DNA of 64,000 nt from Chitinophaga sp. (GTDB taxonomy: Bacteria; Bacteroidota; Bacteroidia; Chitinophagales; Chitinophagaceae): positions 1 to 64,000 of the forward strand of contig NZ_JAGHZS010000011.1 in the NCBI RefSeq assembly GCF_017745275.1, given 5' to 3'. Below the pieces are notes generated by a model that did no database searches, had not been told where the DNA came from, and worked only from the letters and a program-made list of their open reading frames with translations. A program made the translations under genes and the position numbers. The first letter of the stretch is position 1, and each line of letters begins with the position of its first letter. This document shows positions 37,218 through 45,963 of this stretch, piece after piece.

Positions 37218-38693
37218 CTAGTAAGCTATATCATTCCAGCGTAATTCATTCTTAAACTCACGCAAATCGGTGTTCCTACCTATCAGCGCCAGTTCTATGC
37301 CTGCCATCTCAGCGAAATCCTGCATATGAGTGGAAGTCAGATTTTGGCTGTAGCAGGTATGATGCGCGCCCCCCGCCAATATCCAGGCAGTGCATGCTTT
37401 CTTCATATCGGGGTATGGCTTCCAAAGCACACGGGCCACCGGAAGTTTAGGCAAGTCTTGTGGCGGCGTTACGGCTTCTACTTCATTCACCAGCAGGCGG
37501 AAACGATTGCCCATATCTACAAGGGAAGCATTGATAGCCGGGCCTGCGGCGGTGTTGAATACCAGTCGCACCGGGTCGGCCTTGCCTCCTATTCCCAGCG
37601 GGTGCTTCTCACAGGAAGGCTTTCCTTCTGCAATAGACTCACATATTTCCAGCATATGTGAACCCAGTACCATCGGGTTGGCGGGGTCAAAATGGTAGGT
37701 GTAGTCTTCCATAAAGGAGTTGCCTCCCGGTAAGCCGCTACCCATTACTTTCATGGCTCTCACCAGCGCGGCGGTTTTCCAGTCGCCTTCACCGGCAAAG
37801 CCGTAGCCGGCTTTCATGAGGCGTTGCACCGCAATACCGGGGAGTTGTATCATCCCGTGCAAGTCTTCAAATGTATCGGAGAAACCTTTGTAGTTGCCGG
37901 CTTCCAGGAATGCCTTTAATCCCAGTTCTATCCTGGCAGCGTCTTTCAGGGCCACATCAGCTAACAGCGCAGCGGAGATGCTGTAGCTGTCGGTATATTC
38001 CTGTACCAGTGTGGTTACTTCTTTATCAGAGATGCCGTTGATCACACTAACGAGATCGCCTATACCGTGGGTGTTGCAGGAGAAGCCGAACTTACTTTCT
38101 GCTTCTACTTTATCGCCATCTGTAACGGCAACAAAGCGCATGTTATCACCGAAGCGTACAAAGCGCGCACCTTGCCAGTCGTGCCAGCCGGCGGCTACCC
38201 GGGCCCAGGCGGCTAGTTCTTCCACTACTTCCGGATCCTGCCAATGGCCGGTGATCACTTTCCGGTTAATGCGCATGCGGCTCATCATAAACCCGAATTC
38301 ACGGTCGCCATGAGCGCTCTGGTTCAGGTTCATGAAGTCCATGTCTATTTCATTCCACGGAATATCACGGTTATATTGGGTATGCAGATGGCAGATCGGC
38401 TTGGATAACGCTTTCAGTCCGCGTATCCACATTTTTGCTGGTGAAAACGTATGCATCCACGTAACAACGCCAATACAGTTGGTAGCTGTGTTGGCTTCCA
38501 TGCAAACCGCATAAATCTCTTCCGGTGATTTGACAGTAGGCTTATATACTACGGTAACGGGTATACGCGAATTATTGTTAAGTGCGGCCGCGATCTCCTG
38601 GCTATGCAGCGCTACCTGTTTCAGGGTTTCTTCGCCGTACAGGTGCTGACTACCGGTGATGAACCAGATTTCGAATGTTTTCAGTTGAAGCAT
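37218..38693 (-). CDS. araA: L-arabinose isomerase
   Basis: 491 residues, close to the usual 500 of AraA. It converts L-arabinose to L-ribulose with Mn2+ in the cytoplasm. Recognisable segments include [14 protein letters not shown]-like [18 protein letters not shown] at the N-terminus, [18 protein letters not shown], the [11 protein letters not shown] region and the C-terminal GGAHHTCYS with a metal-binding His. The ORF track starts at 38744 inside araD; ATG 38693 ([11 protein letters not shown]) is the family start and leaves a 10-base gap after araD. Third gene of araBDA. Confidence 0.96.
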   Translation of the reverse strand: MLQLKTFEIWFITGSQHLYGEETLKQVALHSQEIAAALNNNSRIPVTVVYKPTVKSPEEIYAVCMEANTATNCIGVVTWMHTFSPAKMWIRGLKALSKPICHLHTQYNRDIPWNEIDMDFMNLNQSAHGDREFGFMMSRMRINRKVITGHWQDPEVVEELAAWARVAAGWHDWQGARFVRFGDNMRFVAVTDGDKVEAESKFGFSCNTHGIGDLVSVINGISDKEVTTLVQEYTDSYSISAALLADVALKDAARIELGLKAFLEAGNYKGFSDTFEDLHGMIQLPGIAVQRLMKAGYGFAGEGDWKTAALVRAMKVMGSGLPGGNSFMEDYTYHFDPANPMVLGSHMLEICESIAEGKPSCEKHPLGIGGKADPVRLVFNTAAGPAINASLVDMGNRFRLLVNEVEAVTPPQDLPKLPVARVLWKPYPDMKKACTAWILAGGAHHTCYSQNLTSTHMQDFAEMAGIELALIGRNTDLREFKNELRWNDIAY

Positions 38694-38703
38694 ATGATAG
38701 AAT

Positions 38704-39402
38704 TTATTGGCCGTAGTATGAATTGGGGCCATGTTTGCGTTCAAAATGTTTTTTAATCAGGGCATCTTTCAGCCGGGGCGCATTGCCATTGATCGACTCG
38801 GTGAGGTAAGCCATTTGGGCTACCGACTCCAATACTGCGCTGTTGTAGACGGCCTTCTCCGGTGTTTTACCCCAGGTAAAAGGCGCATGATTACCTACCA
38901 GGATCATTTCTATTTCTGCGTAGGTAAGGCCTCTGTCGATTAATGCCCGCATGATCTGGAAACCGGTCTGGTATTCATAATCGCCGGCAATCATGTCGTC
39001 AGACATGGGTGGTGCACAGGGAATATCTACCGTGTTATGGTCTGCGTGTGTAGTGCCGTAAATGGGAATATCGCGCTGACTCTGTGCCCATGCGGTGGCG
39101 TAGGTGGAATGGGTGTGTACAATTCCTCCGATGTGTTCCCAATGTTGATAGAGTACAGCATGGGTGAGCGTATCAGAAGAAGGGCGCAAATTGCCTTCTA
39201 CGGTTTTCCCTTCGAAGTCCACAATCACCATATTGCCTGGTGTGAGTTGGGTATATGGCACGCCGCTGGGCTTGATGGCAAATACGCCTTGGCTGCGGTC
39301 TACGGCGCTCACATTACCGAAGGTGAATATGACCAATCCCAGTGCGGGCAACTGCATATTGGCTTCGTAGGCGGCCTGCCGGATGTCCTGGTAGCGTTGC
39401 AT
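38704..39402 (-). CDS. araD: L-ribulose-5-phosphate 4-epimerase
   Basis: A 232-residue class II aldolase/AraD-type enzyme. It converts L-ribulose 5-phosphate to D-xylulose 5-phosphate, which enters the pentose phosphate pathway. Zinc ligands are visible in [12 protein letters not shown] and [17 protein letters not shown]. The substrate-phosphate motif is [10 protein letters not shown] with KPSGVPY. It lies between araB (6 bases upstream) and araA (10 bases downstream). Confidence 0.96.
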   Translation of the reverse strand: MQRYQDIRQAAYEANMQLPALGLVIFTFGNVSAVDRSQGVFAIKPSGVPYTQLTPGNMVIVDFEGKTVEGNLRPSSDTLTHAVLYQHWEHIGGIVHTHSTYATAWAQSQRDIPIYGTTHADHNTVDIPCAPPMSDDMIAGDYEYQTGFQIMRALIDRGLTYAEIEMILVGNHAPFTWGKTPEKAVYNSAVLESVAQMAYLTESINGNAPRLKDALIKKHFERKHGPNSYYGQ

Positions 39403-39408
39403 ACAAAT

Positions 39409-41082
39409 TTAATCTATGGTGAGAGCGCTGGTGAAGGCGCCTAATGCTTTATACTTTTGATACCGGCTGGCGTATATGCCTGCCCGTTGGGGATCCGGTG
39501 TATATGTTTTTTCGAATCCCTGCCCCATGGCTTCCATGGCGTCTTCCACGCGGGTGAAGAGACCAGCCGCTGTGGCCGCAAACATGGCAGCACCGAGCGC
39601 GCAGGTTTGTTCGGAGCGGTGAATGCGGATCGGCATGTTCATCACATCAGCCATCATCTGCATAATAAAGGCAGATTTCTTGGCGACGCCGCCGATGCCT
39701 ATCAATCCTTTAACCGGCACCCCTTCCCGCTCGAAGCGGTCTACAATGGCTTTGGCGCCAAAGCAGGTGGATTCTGCCACGCTGCGGAACAGGCGCGGAG
39801 CGTCTGTAGCCAGGTGAAGGCCTGTCAGCGTACCTTTGAGCGACTGATCCGCATCAGGGGTACGGCGACCATTCAGCCAATCGATTCCCAGCTCACTGTG
39901 CTCGTCCGGGGCGATCAGTGCGGCCTGCCGCGATAATTCGGCAATTAATTTACTGCTGGTTTCTGCGGCCAGCTTCGCAGCAGTGTCGGCATCGATCAGC
40001 GACGAAGCCGGCAGCAGTTGTTGTAACGGCCACGCCAGTACGTTGCTGAACCAGGCATAGGCATCACCGAAGGCAGATTGCCCCGCCTCCATGCCCATCA
40101 TGCCGGGGATCACAGATCCGGGCACCTGACCGCAGATGCCTTTTACCAGCTTGTGTTGCATATCTTCCATAGGTGCTACCAGCATATCGCAGGTAGAGGT
40201 ACCCATTACTTTGCTAAGGTGATAAGGCGCTATTTGTCCGCCTACTGCACCCATGTGTGCATCGAAGGCGCCGATGCCAACAACTACGCTGGTAGATAAT
40301 CCCAGCCTTTCTGCCCACTCCGCACTGAGATGCCCTGCGGCTTCGCTGGCGGTATAAGTGCGGGTAAACAGTCGCTGTGTAAAACCCTGTAACAGTGGAT
40401 CCACCGCGGTAAAAAATGCATCCGGCGGCAGCCCGCCAAATTCTTCTGCAAACAGTGCTTTGTGTCCTGCGCTGCAAACGCCTCTCTTCAGTTGACTGAC
40501 ATGCGTGCCACCTGACAACAGGAAAGGTATCCAGTCGCAATGCTCTACCCAGGAATAAGTGGCTTTTCTAACGGGCTCGTCTACACGAAGTATATGCAGC
40601 AACTTAGCCCAGAACCATTCAGAGGAATAGATACCGCCCACAAAGCGGAGATAGTTTTCTTCAAAAGTGGCGGCAGTGGCGTTAATAGCAGCAGCTTCCT
40701 TCAGCGCAGTATGATCTTTCCAGAGTACAAACATGGCGTTTGGATTGTCGCGGAAGGCGGGCGTCAATGCCAGTGGTGTACCGGTTTCATCTACCGCTAC
40801 CGGGCTGGAGCCGGTGGTATCTACTGAAATGGCTTTAATGTGAGCGGCGATGTTACTGCCGGCTTGCTGCAGGCATTGTTTGATGGTGGTTTCCAACCCC
40901 TCGATATAGTCCAGTGGATGCTGGCGAAAGCGGCTTTCTGCGGCGTTGCAGTACAGTCCATCTTTCCAGCGGGGATAGTAAAATACCGCAGCAGTTACTT
41001 CCTGCCCGTTCCGTACATCTACAATAATGGAGCGTACTGAGTCGGTACCAAAATCTACACCTATTACATATGCTGAATTCAT
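39409..41082 (-). CDS. araB: Ribulokinase
   Basis: A 557-residue FGGY-family kinase. It phosphorylates L-ribulose with ATP. The N-terminal phosphate motif IGVDFGTDSVRSIIVD and GNPNAMFVLWKDHTA-like sequence (DNPNAMFVLWKDHTA), the central GIGAFDAHMGAVGG and the late GIGGVAKKSAFIMQMMADVMN fit ribulokinase rather than xylulokinase. First gene of araBDA. The 145 bases upstream hold partly symmetric AT-rich sequence (TTGACA...TGTACAA) but not the TAATTGT palindrome, and no AraR-like gene is nearby. Confidence 0.95.
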   Translation of the reverse strand: MNSAYVIGVDFGTDSVRSIIVDVRNGQEVTAAVFYYPRWKDGLYCNAAESRFRQHPLDYIEGLETTIKQCLQQAGSNIAAHIKAISVDTTGSSPVAVDETGTPLALTPAFRDNPNAMFVLWKDHTALKEAAAINATAATFEENYLRFVGGIYSSEWFWAKLLHILRVDEPVRKATYSWVEHCDWIPFLLSGGTHVSQLKRGVCSAGHKALFAEEFGGLPPDAFFTAVDPLLQGFTQRLFTRTYTASEAAGHLSAEWAERLGLSTSVVVGIGAFDAHMGAVGGQIAPYHLSKVMGTSTCDMLVAPMEDMQHKLVKGICGQVPGSVIPGMMGMEAGQSAFGDAYAWFSNVLAWPLQQLLPASSLIDADTAAKLAAETSSKLIAELSRQAALIAPDEHSELGIDWLNGRRTPDADQSLKGTLTGLHLATDAPRLFRSVAESTCFGAKAIVDRFEREGVPVKGLIGIGGVAKKSAFIMQMMADVMNMPIRIHRSEQTCALGAAMFAATAAGLFTRVEDAMEAMGQGFEKTYTPDPQRAGIYASRYQKYKALGAFTSALTID

Positions 41083-41227
41083 ATTACTGTAAAATTGACA
41101 CTTATAAAAATGTACAAAAAATTACGAATAACAGTGAGCGGAGAAAGTGTTTACTATAGCAGGTGGTACGCCTGTTATCGCATCATCATGTAAACAAGAT
41201 CCTCCACTGCACCATTATTCGTATTGG

Positions 41228-42763
41228 CTATTTCAATTCCAGTACTACCACGGAGAAAGGCGGCAGCTTTACACTGATGGTATTCTTTTTCAGTGTAGCG
41301 CCTTTAAAGTCGACCGGCTTAATGTTATCCGGTTTGGTAAAGCTGTTATAATCCTGCAGTTTGGCGGATGTAAGCACACTGCCACTGATGGACTTATAAC
41401 TTTCACTACGGGTATCCAGCGTAATTTCCTGGGCTTTATGAGCGTCTATGTTAACCAGTGAAATATGGGTAACGCCATTTTTATCTTTCGAAGCCGAAGC
41501 GGATACGGCGGAGAGCTTTTGGTTACCAAACGTATAGTCGTTGCTGTGAATATCTATAGGGATCAGGGTGGCGTCCTGGTGTACGCTGTACATCTCCATC
41601 ACATAGTAAGTGGGTGTGAGCACCATGATATCTCCCTTAGTAAGGATCACAGATTGCAACACATTGATGGCCTGCGCCAGGTTAGCCATGCGTACGCGGT
41701 CTGAGTGGTTGTTAAAGATATTCAGCGTAGATCCGGCAACCATGGCATCCCGCATAGTATTTTGCTGGAAAAGGAAACCAGGATTCGTGCCTCCTTCTAC
41801 GTTATACCATCCTCCCCATTCATCTACCACTAATGCTGTTTTCTTAGCCGGATCATATTTATCCATAATAGCAGCGTGCTTGCGGACAAGGGTATCCATA
41901 AACAGGGCCTGCTTCATAGTCGTGAAATATTGTTCTTCCGTGAAGTCAACTGCATCGCCTTTCCTGTTCCAGTCTATTACAGAATAGTGATGAAGGGCAA
42001 TACCATCCAGGAGAGAACCAGGAATATTTTTCATCAGTACTTCCGTCCAGTTATAATCAGAACTATTGGCACCGGAAGCGATTCTGAAAATGTGTCCCTG
42101 CATGAAGGTGGTAAATTTACGATACAGGTCTACATAGTATTCGGGGCGCATATTGCCTCCGCAGCCCCAGGCTTCATTACCAATTCCCCAGAAGCGCACC
42201 TTCCAGGGTTCGTCGCGGCCGTTCTGCCGGCGCAGGTCTGACATCGGGCTTTTACCGCCGAAGTTGGTGTATTGTACCCAATCGGCCAGTTCCTGCACGG
42301 TACCGCTGCCCACGTTGCCGGAGAGGTAAGGTTCTGCACCGAGTTCCTCGCACATATTCAGGAAGTCGTGTGTACCGAAGCTATTGTTTTCCGTAACATT
42401 TCCCCACCAGGTGTTCACGATGGTAGGCCTCTTATCTTTCGGGCCTATGCCGTCTTTCCAGTGGTAAGTATCCGCAAAACAGCCACCAGGCCAGCGTAAA
42501 TTAGGGATCTTCATTTTACGCAGGGCAGCAATAACATCCTTACGTACCCCGTTGGTATTGGGAATATGAGAGGTGTCGCCTACATAGAATCCACCATAGA
42601 TACAGTTACCGAGGTGCTCTGCAAAATGTCCGTAGATATTTCTGTTAATGGTTTGTGTAGGTGCATCCGGCTTAAAAGTAACCGTGTTTTGTGCCTGTAT
42701 GGCCTGCGTAGAAAGTAGTAACCCCAGGATACCCGTGCGGATATATTGATATTTTTTCTTCAT
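41228..42763 (-). CDS. GH51 alpha-L-arabinofuranosidase (short type)
   Basis: 511 residues with a signal peptide (about 1-24, AIQAQ) followed directly by the GH51 barrel; no CBM insert, unlike the 33390 enzyme. Acid/base Glu197 ([12 protein letters not shown]) and nucleophile Glu315 ([10 protein letters not shown]) are in place, and [18 protein letters not shown] is the family signature. It removes alpha-L-arabinofuranose from arabino-oligosaccharides, probably in the periplasm. Stop codon 145 bases before araB on the same strand. The 21-bp palindrome is 64 bases upstream of its start, which ties it to GH127 and the first SusC operon. Confidence 0.93.
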   Translation of the reverse strand: MKKKYQYIRTGILGLLLSTQAIQAQNTVTFKPDAPTQTINRNIYGHFAEHLGNCIYGGFYVGDTSHIPNTNGVRKDVIAALRKMKIPNLRWPGGCFADTYHWKDGIGPKDKRPTIVNTWWGNVTENNSFGTHDFLNMCEELGAEPYLSGNVGSGTVQELADWVQYTNFGGKSPMSDLRRQNGRDEPWKVRFWGIGNEAWGCGGNMRPEYYVDLYRKFTTFMQGHIFRIASGANSSDYNWTEVLMKNIPGSLLDGIALHHYSVIDWNRKGDAVDFTEEQYFTTMKQALFMDTLVRKHAAIMDKYDPAKKTALVVDEWGGWYNVEGGTNPGFLFQQNTMRDAMVAGSTLNIFNNHSDRVRMANLAQAINVLQSVILTKGDIMVLTPTYYVMEMYSVHQDATLIPIDIHSNDYTFGNQKLSAVSASASKDKNGVTHISLVNIDAHKAQEITLDTRSESYKSISGSVLTSAKLQDYNSFTKPDNIKPVDFKGATLKKNTISVKLPPFSVVVLELK

Positions 42764-42826
42764 AACGAGGATTTTAAAATACTGCCGGACAGCGATGATT
42801 TGCTGCGGACATTCAAAAAAACAAAA

Positions 42827-42847
42827 TAATTGTCAATTTTACAATTA
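42827..42847. promoter_or_regulatory. Palindromic operator candidate 4 (GH51)
   Basis: TAATTGT-CAATTTT-ACAATTA: perfect 7-bp arms with a 7-base spacer, 64 bases upstream of the GH51 start. Confidence 0.6.
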
Positions 42848-42992
42848 AAAAAGAAAATATTTTACAAAACACATTACCATGGCCAGATACAGATCGTCCC
42901 ACCAGGAACCAATCGTTTTTTTTTCCAACCCATAAAACCACTATTCCGCAGTAGCTATCCCGCTGTACGGAATATATTTTAAGGAGATGACC

Positions 42993-43000
42993 TACATTTG
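42993..43000 (+). promoter_or_regulatory. -7 box TACATTTG of pepE
   Basis: Exact TAnnTTTG match. With the usual offset, transcription starts near 43005, 14 bases before ATG 43019. Confidence 0.6.
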
Positions 43001-43018
43001 CCGGGTAATTATTTGATC

Positions 43019-43726
43019 ATGAAGCATTTTATACTGGCGAGTACCTCCACTTTATTTGGAGAAACCTACCTGGCTTACCTGCAGCCTTCCATGAAGGTAT
43101 TGTTTGCGGGAGTGGAGGAAATCATCTTTATTCCTTTTGCACGGCCGGGTGGTATTTCGCACGATGATTATACCAGCAGGGCGGCGGAAGCCTTTGGTGC
43201 CATTGGCATCCAGGTACGCGGACTGCATACATTCGATGATCCGGCGGCGGCCATCAAAAACGCAAAAGGCTTTTTTACCGGGGGCGGGAATACCTTCCTG
43301 CTGGTGAAAACGCTGCATGAACTGGGCATTATGAACACCCTGCGGGATGCTGTTAACGGCGGAACGCCTTATATGGGATGCAGCGCCGGCAGCAATATAG
43401 GCGGCGTCACCATGCGCAATACCAACGATATGCCCATTGTATATCCTTCCAGTTTTGATACCATGGGGCTTATCCCTTTTAACCTGAATCCACATTACCA
43501 GGATCCCATTGAAGGTTCGCAGCATATGGGAGAAACCCGGGAAACCCGTATCAAAGAATACCTCACACAGAATACAGTGCCGGTATTGGGACTACGGGAA
43601 GGTAGCTGGGTGTATGCACACAACGGCACCTTAACCCTGCAAGGTAAGTTGACCGCCCGCGTTTTTGAAGCAGGCAAAGATCCCTACGAGCTTCCTGCGG
43701 GCAGTTCGCTGGATGGCCTGAAATAA
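43019..43726 (+). CDS. pepE: Dipeptidase E (peptidase E, S51)
   Basis: A 235-residue cytoplasmic serine peptidase of family S51, which cleaves N-terminal Asp dipeptides. The nucleophile elbow GCSAGSNIGG (Ser about 121), the preceding GGGNTFLL loop and the His in NLNPHYQDP match PepE. The ORF track begins at a TTG (42998), which lies inside the -7 box; ATG 43019 (MKHFILASTST) is the true start. It is followed by TetR on the same strand after 50 bases, with a separate promoter. Confidence 0.9.
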   Translation: MKHFILASTSTLFGETYLAYLQPSMKVLFAGVEEIIFIPFARPGGISHDDYTSRAAEAFGAIGIQVRGLHTFDDPAAAIKNAKGFFTGGGNTFLLVKTLHELGIMNTLRDAVNGGTPYMGCSAGSNIGGVTMRNTNDMPIVYPSSFDTMGLIPFNLNPHYQDPIEGSQHMGETRETRIKEYLTQNTVPVLGLREGSWVYAHNGTLTLQGKLTARVFEAGKDPYELPAGSSLDGLK

Positions 43727-43745
43727 AAAATCTCCCGGAACGCTT

Positions 43746-43765
43746 AAAAGAACAATCATTCTTTT
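43746..43765. promoter_or_regulatory. Palindrome over the tetR promoter (candidate operator)
   Basis: AAAAGAA-CAATCA-TTCTTTT, 7-bp arms, 6-base spacer. It directly overlaps the first base of the -7 box of the TetR gene, where an autorepressor would bind. Confidence 0.5.
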
Positions 43766-43772
43766 ATCTTTG
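43765..43772 (+). promoter_or_regulatory. -7 box TATCTTTG of tetR, leaderless configuration
   Basis: Exact TAnnTTTG match, followed by four bases (CGCC) and then ATG 43777. With the same four-base offset as in the tRNA-like elements, the first transcribed base would be the A of the start codon. Confidence 0.55.
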
Positions 43773-43776
43773 CGCC

Positions 43777-44367
43777 ATGCGCGCCAAAGATGAAAATAAA
43801 GCTATAGTAATCCGGGAGAAAGCCATGGAGATGATCGTTTCCCAGGGTTTTGACGGATTGAGTATGCATAAACTGGCCAAAGCGGCCGGGATATCTGTAT
43901 CTACCATCTATATTTATTTTAAGAACCGGGAAGATCTGCTGAACCAGCTTTATGCCGAAGCAACCGGCATTTTTGTGCAAACAATGCTGGATGGTTTCAG
44001 CGCGGACATGACTTTCGAACAAGGCCTCTGGCAGCAATGGCGCAACCGTTATCACCATATCCTGCGCCATCCGTTGCATCATCGTTTCTGGGAACAGTTC
44101 CGGAACTCCCCGCTCATTGAAAAACAAAACGATCCCTGCGAACAGCGTTTCAAACAAACCATGCGCGATTTTGTGGCTAACGCGGAAGAAAAGAAAGAAA
44201 TTGTAAAATTGCCGCCAGAAATTTTTTGGGCGATTGCCTATGGTACCTTCTATACACTCGTCAAATTCCACCTCGATAACTCTACCATGGCCGGCCTCCC
44301 CTTCACGCTCAGTGACGAATTACTGAAGCTCACCTTTGACCGGGTAATGCAGGCATTGCGTTTATAA
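43777..44367 (+). CDS. TetR/AcrR-family transcriptional regulator
   Basis: 196 residues. The N-terminal helix-turn-helix (about 9-55, GLSMHKLAKAAGISVSTIYIYFKNREDLL) is clearly TetR type. The C-terminal helical ligand domain is divergent and its effector unknown. The start cannot be moved downstream without losing the first DNA-binding helix, so ATG 43777 stands even though the -7 box ends only five bases before it; the mRNA may be leaderless. A palindrome overlaps the promoter, consistent with self-repression. Downstream lie the two tRNA-like elements and the peroxidase-like gene. Confidence 0.88.
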   Translation: MRAKDENKAIVIREKAMEMIVSQGFDGLSMHKLAKAAGISVSTIYIYFKNREDLLNQLYAEATGIFVQTMLDGFSADMTFEQGLWQQWRNRYHHILRHPLHHRFWEQFRNSPLIEKQNDPCEQRFKQTMRDFVANAEEKKEIVKLPPEIFWAIAYGTFYTLVKFHLDNSTMAGLPFTLSDELLKLTFDRVMQALRL

Positions 44368-44390
44368 CGGTAACGTATATACTTTTTTAG

Positions 44391-44398
44391 TATCTTCA
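44391..44398 (+). promoter_or_regulatory. -7-type box TATCTTCA of tRNA-like element 1
   Basis: Six of eight bases of TAnnTTTG. It lies exactly four bases (CAGC) before the GG that opens the acceptor helix, as in elements 2 and 3. An ACGTATATA block about 20 bases upstream is shared with element 2. Confidence 0.45.
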
Positions 44399-44402
44399 CA
44401 GC

Positions 44403-44481
44403 GGTAGAAGTGTAGCTCAGTTGGAAGAGCATTTACCATGCCAGTAAAGGGTCACCGGTTCGAGCCCGGTTGCTTCTACCA
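44403..44481 (+). ncRNA. tRNA-like cloverleaf element 1
   Basis: A full cloverleaf of 76 bases (44406-44481) can be drawn: acceptor AGAAGTG/TGCTTCT, U8-A9, D stem GCTC/GAGC with AGTTGGAA loop, anticodon stem TTTAC/GTAAA, variable GGGTC, T stem ACCGG/CCGGT with TTCGAGC, then ACCA. Two things are abnormal. The leader GGT pairs with the ACC of the 3' end, making a 10-bp helix (44403-44412 with 44471-44480). The anticodon loop CATGCCA has A at position 33, so TGCC is shifted by one and the anticodon would read UGC. A tRNA finder may call it tRNA or pseudo-tRNA. I read it as a tRNA-like RNA, not a normal elongator tRNA. Confidence 0.7.
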
Positions 44482-44528
44482 TTTTCTCCTCTCACTCCAC
44501 TAACTACGGGAACGTATATATTTTTGAT

Positions 44529-44536
44529 TACCTTTA
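44529..44536 (+). promoter_or_regulatory. -7-type box TACCTTTA of tRNA-like element 2
   Basis: Seven of eight bases of TAnnTTTG, four bases (CGCC) before the GG of the acceptor helix. ACGTATATA lies about 20 bases further upstream, as in element 1. Confidence 0.5.
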
Positions 44537-44540
44537 CGCC

Positions 44541-44618
44541 GGTAAAAGCGTAGTTCAGTTGGAAGAACACTTACCCCAAAGTTCGAGGTCACCGGTTCGA
44601 CTCCGGTCGCTTTTACCA
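44541..44618 (+). ncRNA. tRNA-like cloverleaf element 2
   Basis: The 10-bp acceptor helix is perfect: GGTAAAAGCG (44541-44550) with CGCTTTTACC (44608-44617). U8-A9, D stem GTTC/GAAC with AGTTGGAA, and T stem ACCGG/CCGGT with TTCGACT are intact, and A-CCA lies at the normal 7-bp position. The anticodon arm is degenerate: the 22 bases between the D and T stems (ACTTACCCCAAAGTTCGAGGTC) form at best a 4-bp ACTT/AAGT stem. It therefore cannot decode normally, yet the acceptor and T arms are preserved. It lies 84 bases upstream of the peroxidase-like gene and could be in its leader. Confidence 0.65.
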
Positions 44619-44701
44619 TTTTTCTCTACCTGCTTCCCGGTATTTTTCACTGCTCCGTAAGGGTATTTTTCTGTTGAGGTGTGATAACAGAAAAACTGCA
44701 T

Positions 44702-45907
44702 ATGCCTATCATAAAACGACCAGCCAGTTCGATAATCCTCCTGTTTATTGCGACCGCCCTTCTGAATACAATATCCTGTAAAAAAGATCCCGTTGCCGCT
44801 CATCACGAAGAACCAGGTCCCAAACCGGGCCCCCATTCCAATGGGCCTCATCTGCCCGCTACATTATATGATTATGTAAGCACCATCAATAATATGCCTG
44901 CCTGGATGAAAGCACATATGAAAGCCCACCCGGAGCTGGATAATACACCCGCAGACAATCCCATCACCAATGCCGGTGCCACATTGGGAAGGGTACTATT
45001 TTATGATAAATCCCTGTCGGTGAATAATACTGTTGCCTGCGCTTCCTGTCATCATCAGGCCAATGCCTTTGCAGACATCACTGCATTATCGAAAGGATTT
45101 GATGGTGGTCACACACGGCGCAATGCCATGCCGGTAGTGAATATCCGCTTCTTCCCCGACCGCAAAATGTTCTGGGACTTCCGTGCAGGCGACATCGAAA
45201 CACAAACGCTGATGCCTATCGTGGATCATGTGGAAATGGGCATGCCTGATCTGGCTACTTTGGAAAAGAAGTTAAGTACGATAGATTATTACCCGGCCCT
45301 GTTCAAAGCTGCGTTCGGCACCACGGATATCACTGCTGCCAAAATAGGCAAAGCATTGTCGCAATTCCTGCGCTCCATCGTTTCCTTCAATTCAAAATAT
45401 GACCAGGGCGTTGAAAACAATTTCGCCAACTTTACGCCACAGGAATTAGAGGGCCTGCACATCATGCAGCGCGATTTCTGCACGGAATGCCATAGCGACC
45501 TGGGCACCAGTCAACTGGGCCAGAGATCCTCCTTTCTCACGCTGGAAAACACCGGTATCAACACCGGCGTTGGTTCCAACAACGGGCTGGAAACAGATTA
45601 TACCGACAAAGGCTATGGAGAAATTACGCATCAGGCAAAAGATCAGGGCACCTTTAAAATACCCAGTCTCCGTAACGTGGCGCTAACAGCCCCCTATATG
45701 CACGATGGCCGCTTCGCCACACTGGACCAGGTATTGGATCATTATGCCGCTGGAATTAAAGGTAACCCCAACCTCGGCATTCAACTGAGACCCGGTGGTA
45801 TTCCTTTGTCAGCCGATGAAAAAAAGAACCTGATCGCTTTCATGCATACCCTCACCGATGAATCGCTGCTAAAAGATGTAAAGTATGCGGATCCGTTTGT
45901 GAAATAA
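44702..45907 (+). CDS. Di-heme cytochrome c peroxidase-like lipoprotein
   Basis: 401 residues of the CCP/MauG family. Two CxxCH haem sites are visible: CASCHH (about residue 114) and CTECHS (about residue 256). The family sequence FKIPSLRNVALTAPYMHDGRFATLDQVLDHY lies near the C-terminus. Its N-terminus has a hydrophobic segment and SCKKD, consistent with a lipoprotein, so it acts in the periplasm. The role is hydrogen peroxide reduction or another oxidation; MauG-like functions cannot be excluded. The ORF track begins at GTG 44681; ATG 44702 (MPIIKRPASS) is preferred. Upstream lie tRNA-like elements 1 and 2; element 3 follows 57 bases after its stop. Confidence 0.88.
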   Translation: MPIIKRPASSIILLFIATALLNTISCKKDPVAAHHEEPGPKPGPHSNGPHLPATLYDYVSTINNMPAWMKAHMKAHPELDNTPADNPITNAGATLGRVLFYDKSLSVNNTVACASCHHQANAFADITALSKGFDGGHTRRNAMPVVNIRFFPDRKMFWDFRAGDIETQTLMPIVDHVEMGMPDLATLEKKLSTIDYYPALFKAAFGTTDITAAKIGKALSQFLRSIVSFNSKYDQGVENNFANFTPQELEGLHIMQRDFCTECHSDLGTSQLGQRSSFLTLENTGINTGVGSNNGLETDYTDKGYGEITHQAKDQGTFKIPSLRNVALTAPYMHDGRFATLDQVLDHYAAGIKGNPNLGIQLRPGGIPLSADEKKNLIAFMHTLTDESLLKDVKYADPFVK

Positions 45908-45951
45908 CACGCACACAGCTGATAACTGTATCGTATACACGCTTAAATCAT

Positions 45952-45959
45952 TACTTTTG
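45952..45959 (+). promoter_or_regulatory. -7 box TACTTTTG of tRNA-like element 3 and the SDR gene
   Basis: Exact TAnnTTTG match, four bases (CCGC) before the GG of the third acceptor helix. It is the only obvious promoter for the SDR gene at 46068, so element 3 would lie within the SDR mRNA leader. Confidence 0.6.
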
Positions 45960-45963
45960 CCGC

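Noticed and set aside
38694-38744. Extended araA start overlapping araD
   Set aside because: Standard AraA proteins begin at [11 protein letters not shown]-like sequence; the extension runs into the araD coding region.
41083-41130. AraR or palindromic operator upstream of araB
   Set aside because: Only a loose TTGACA...TGTACAA symmetry is present; it lacks the TAATTGT-N7-ACAATTA pattern, so no site is called.
44406-44481. Ordinary tRNA genes at 44406, 44544 and 45967
   Set aside because: Acceptor helices extend into the leader and pair with CCA; position 33 is A in the first; the second has no proper anticodon stem; the third has identity bases unlike bacterial tRNA-Gly. Kept as tRNA-like elements, with the tRNA reading noted.
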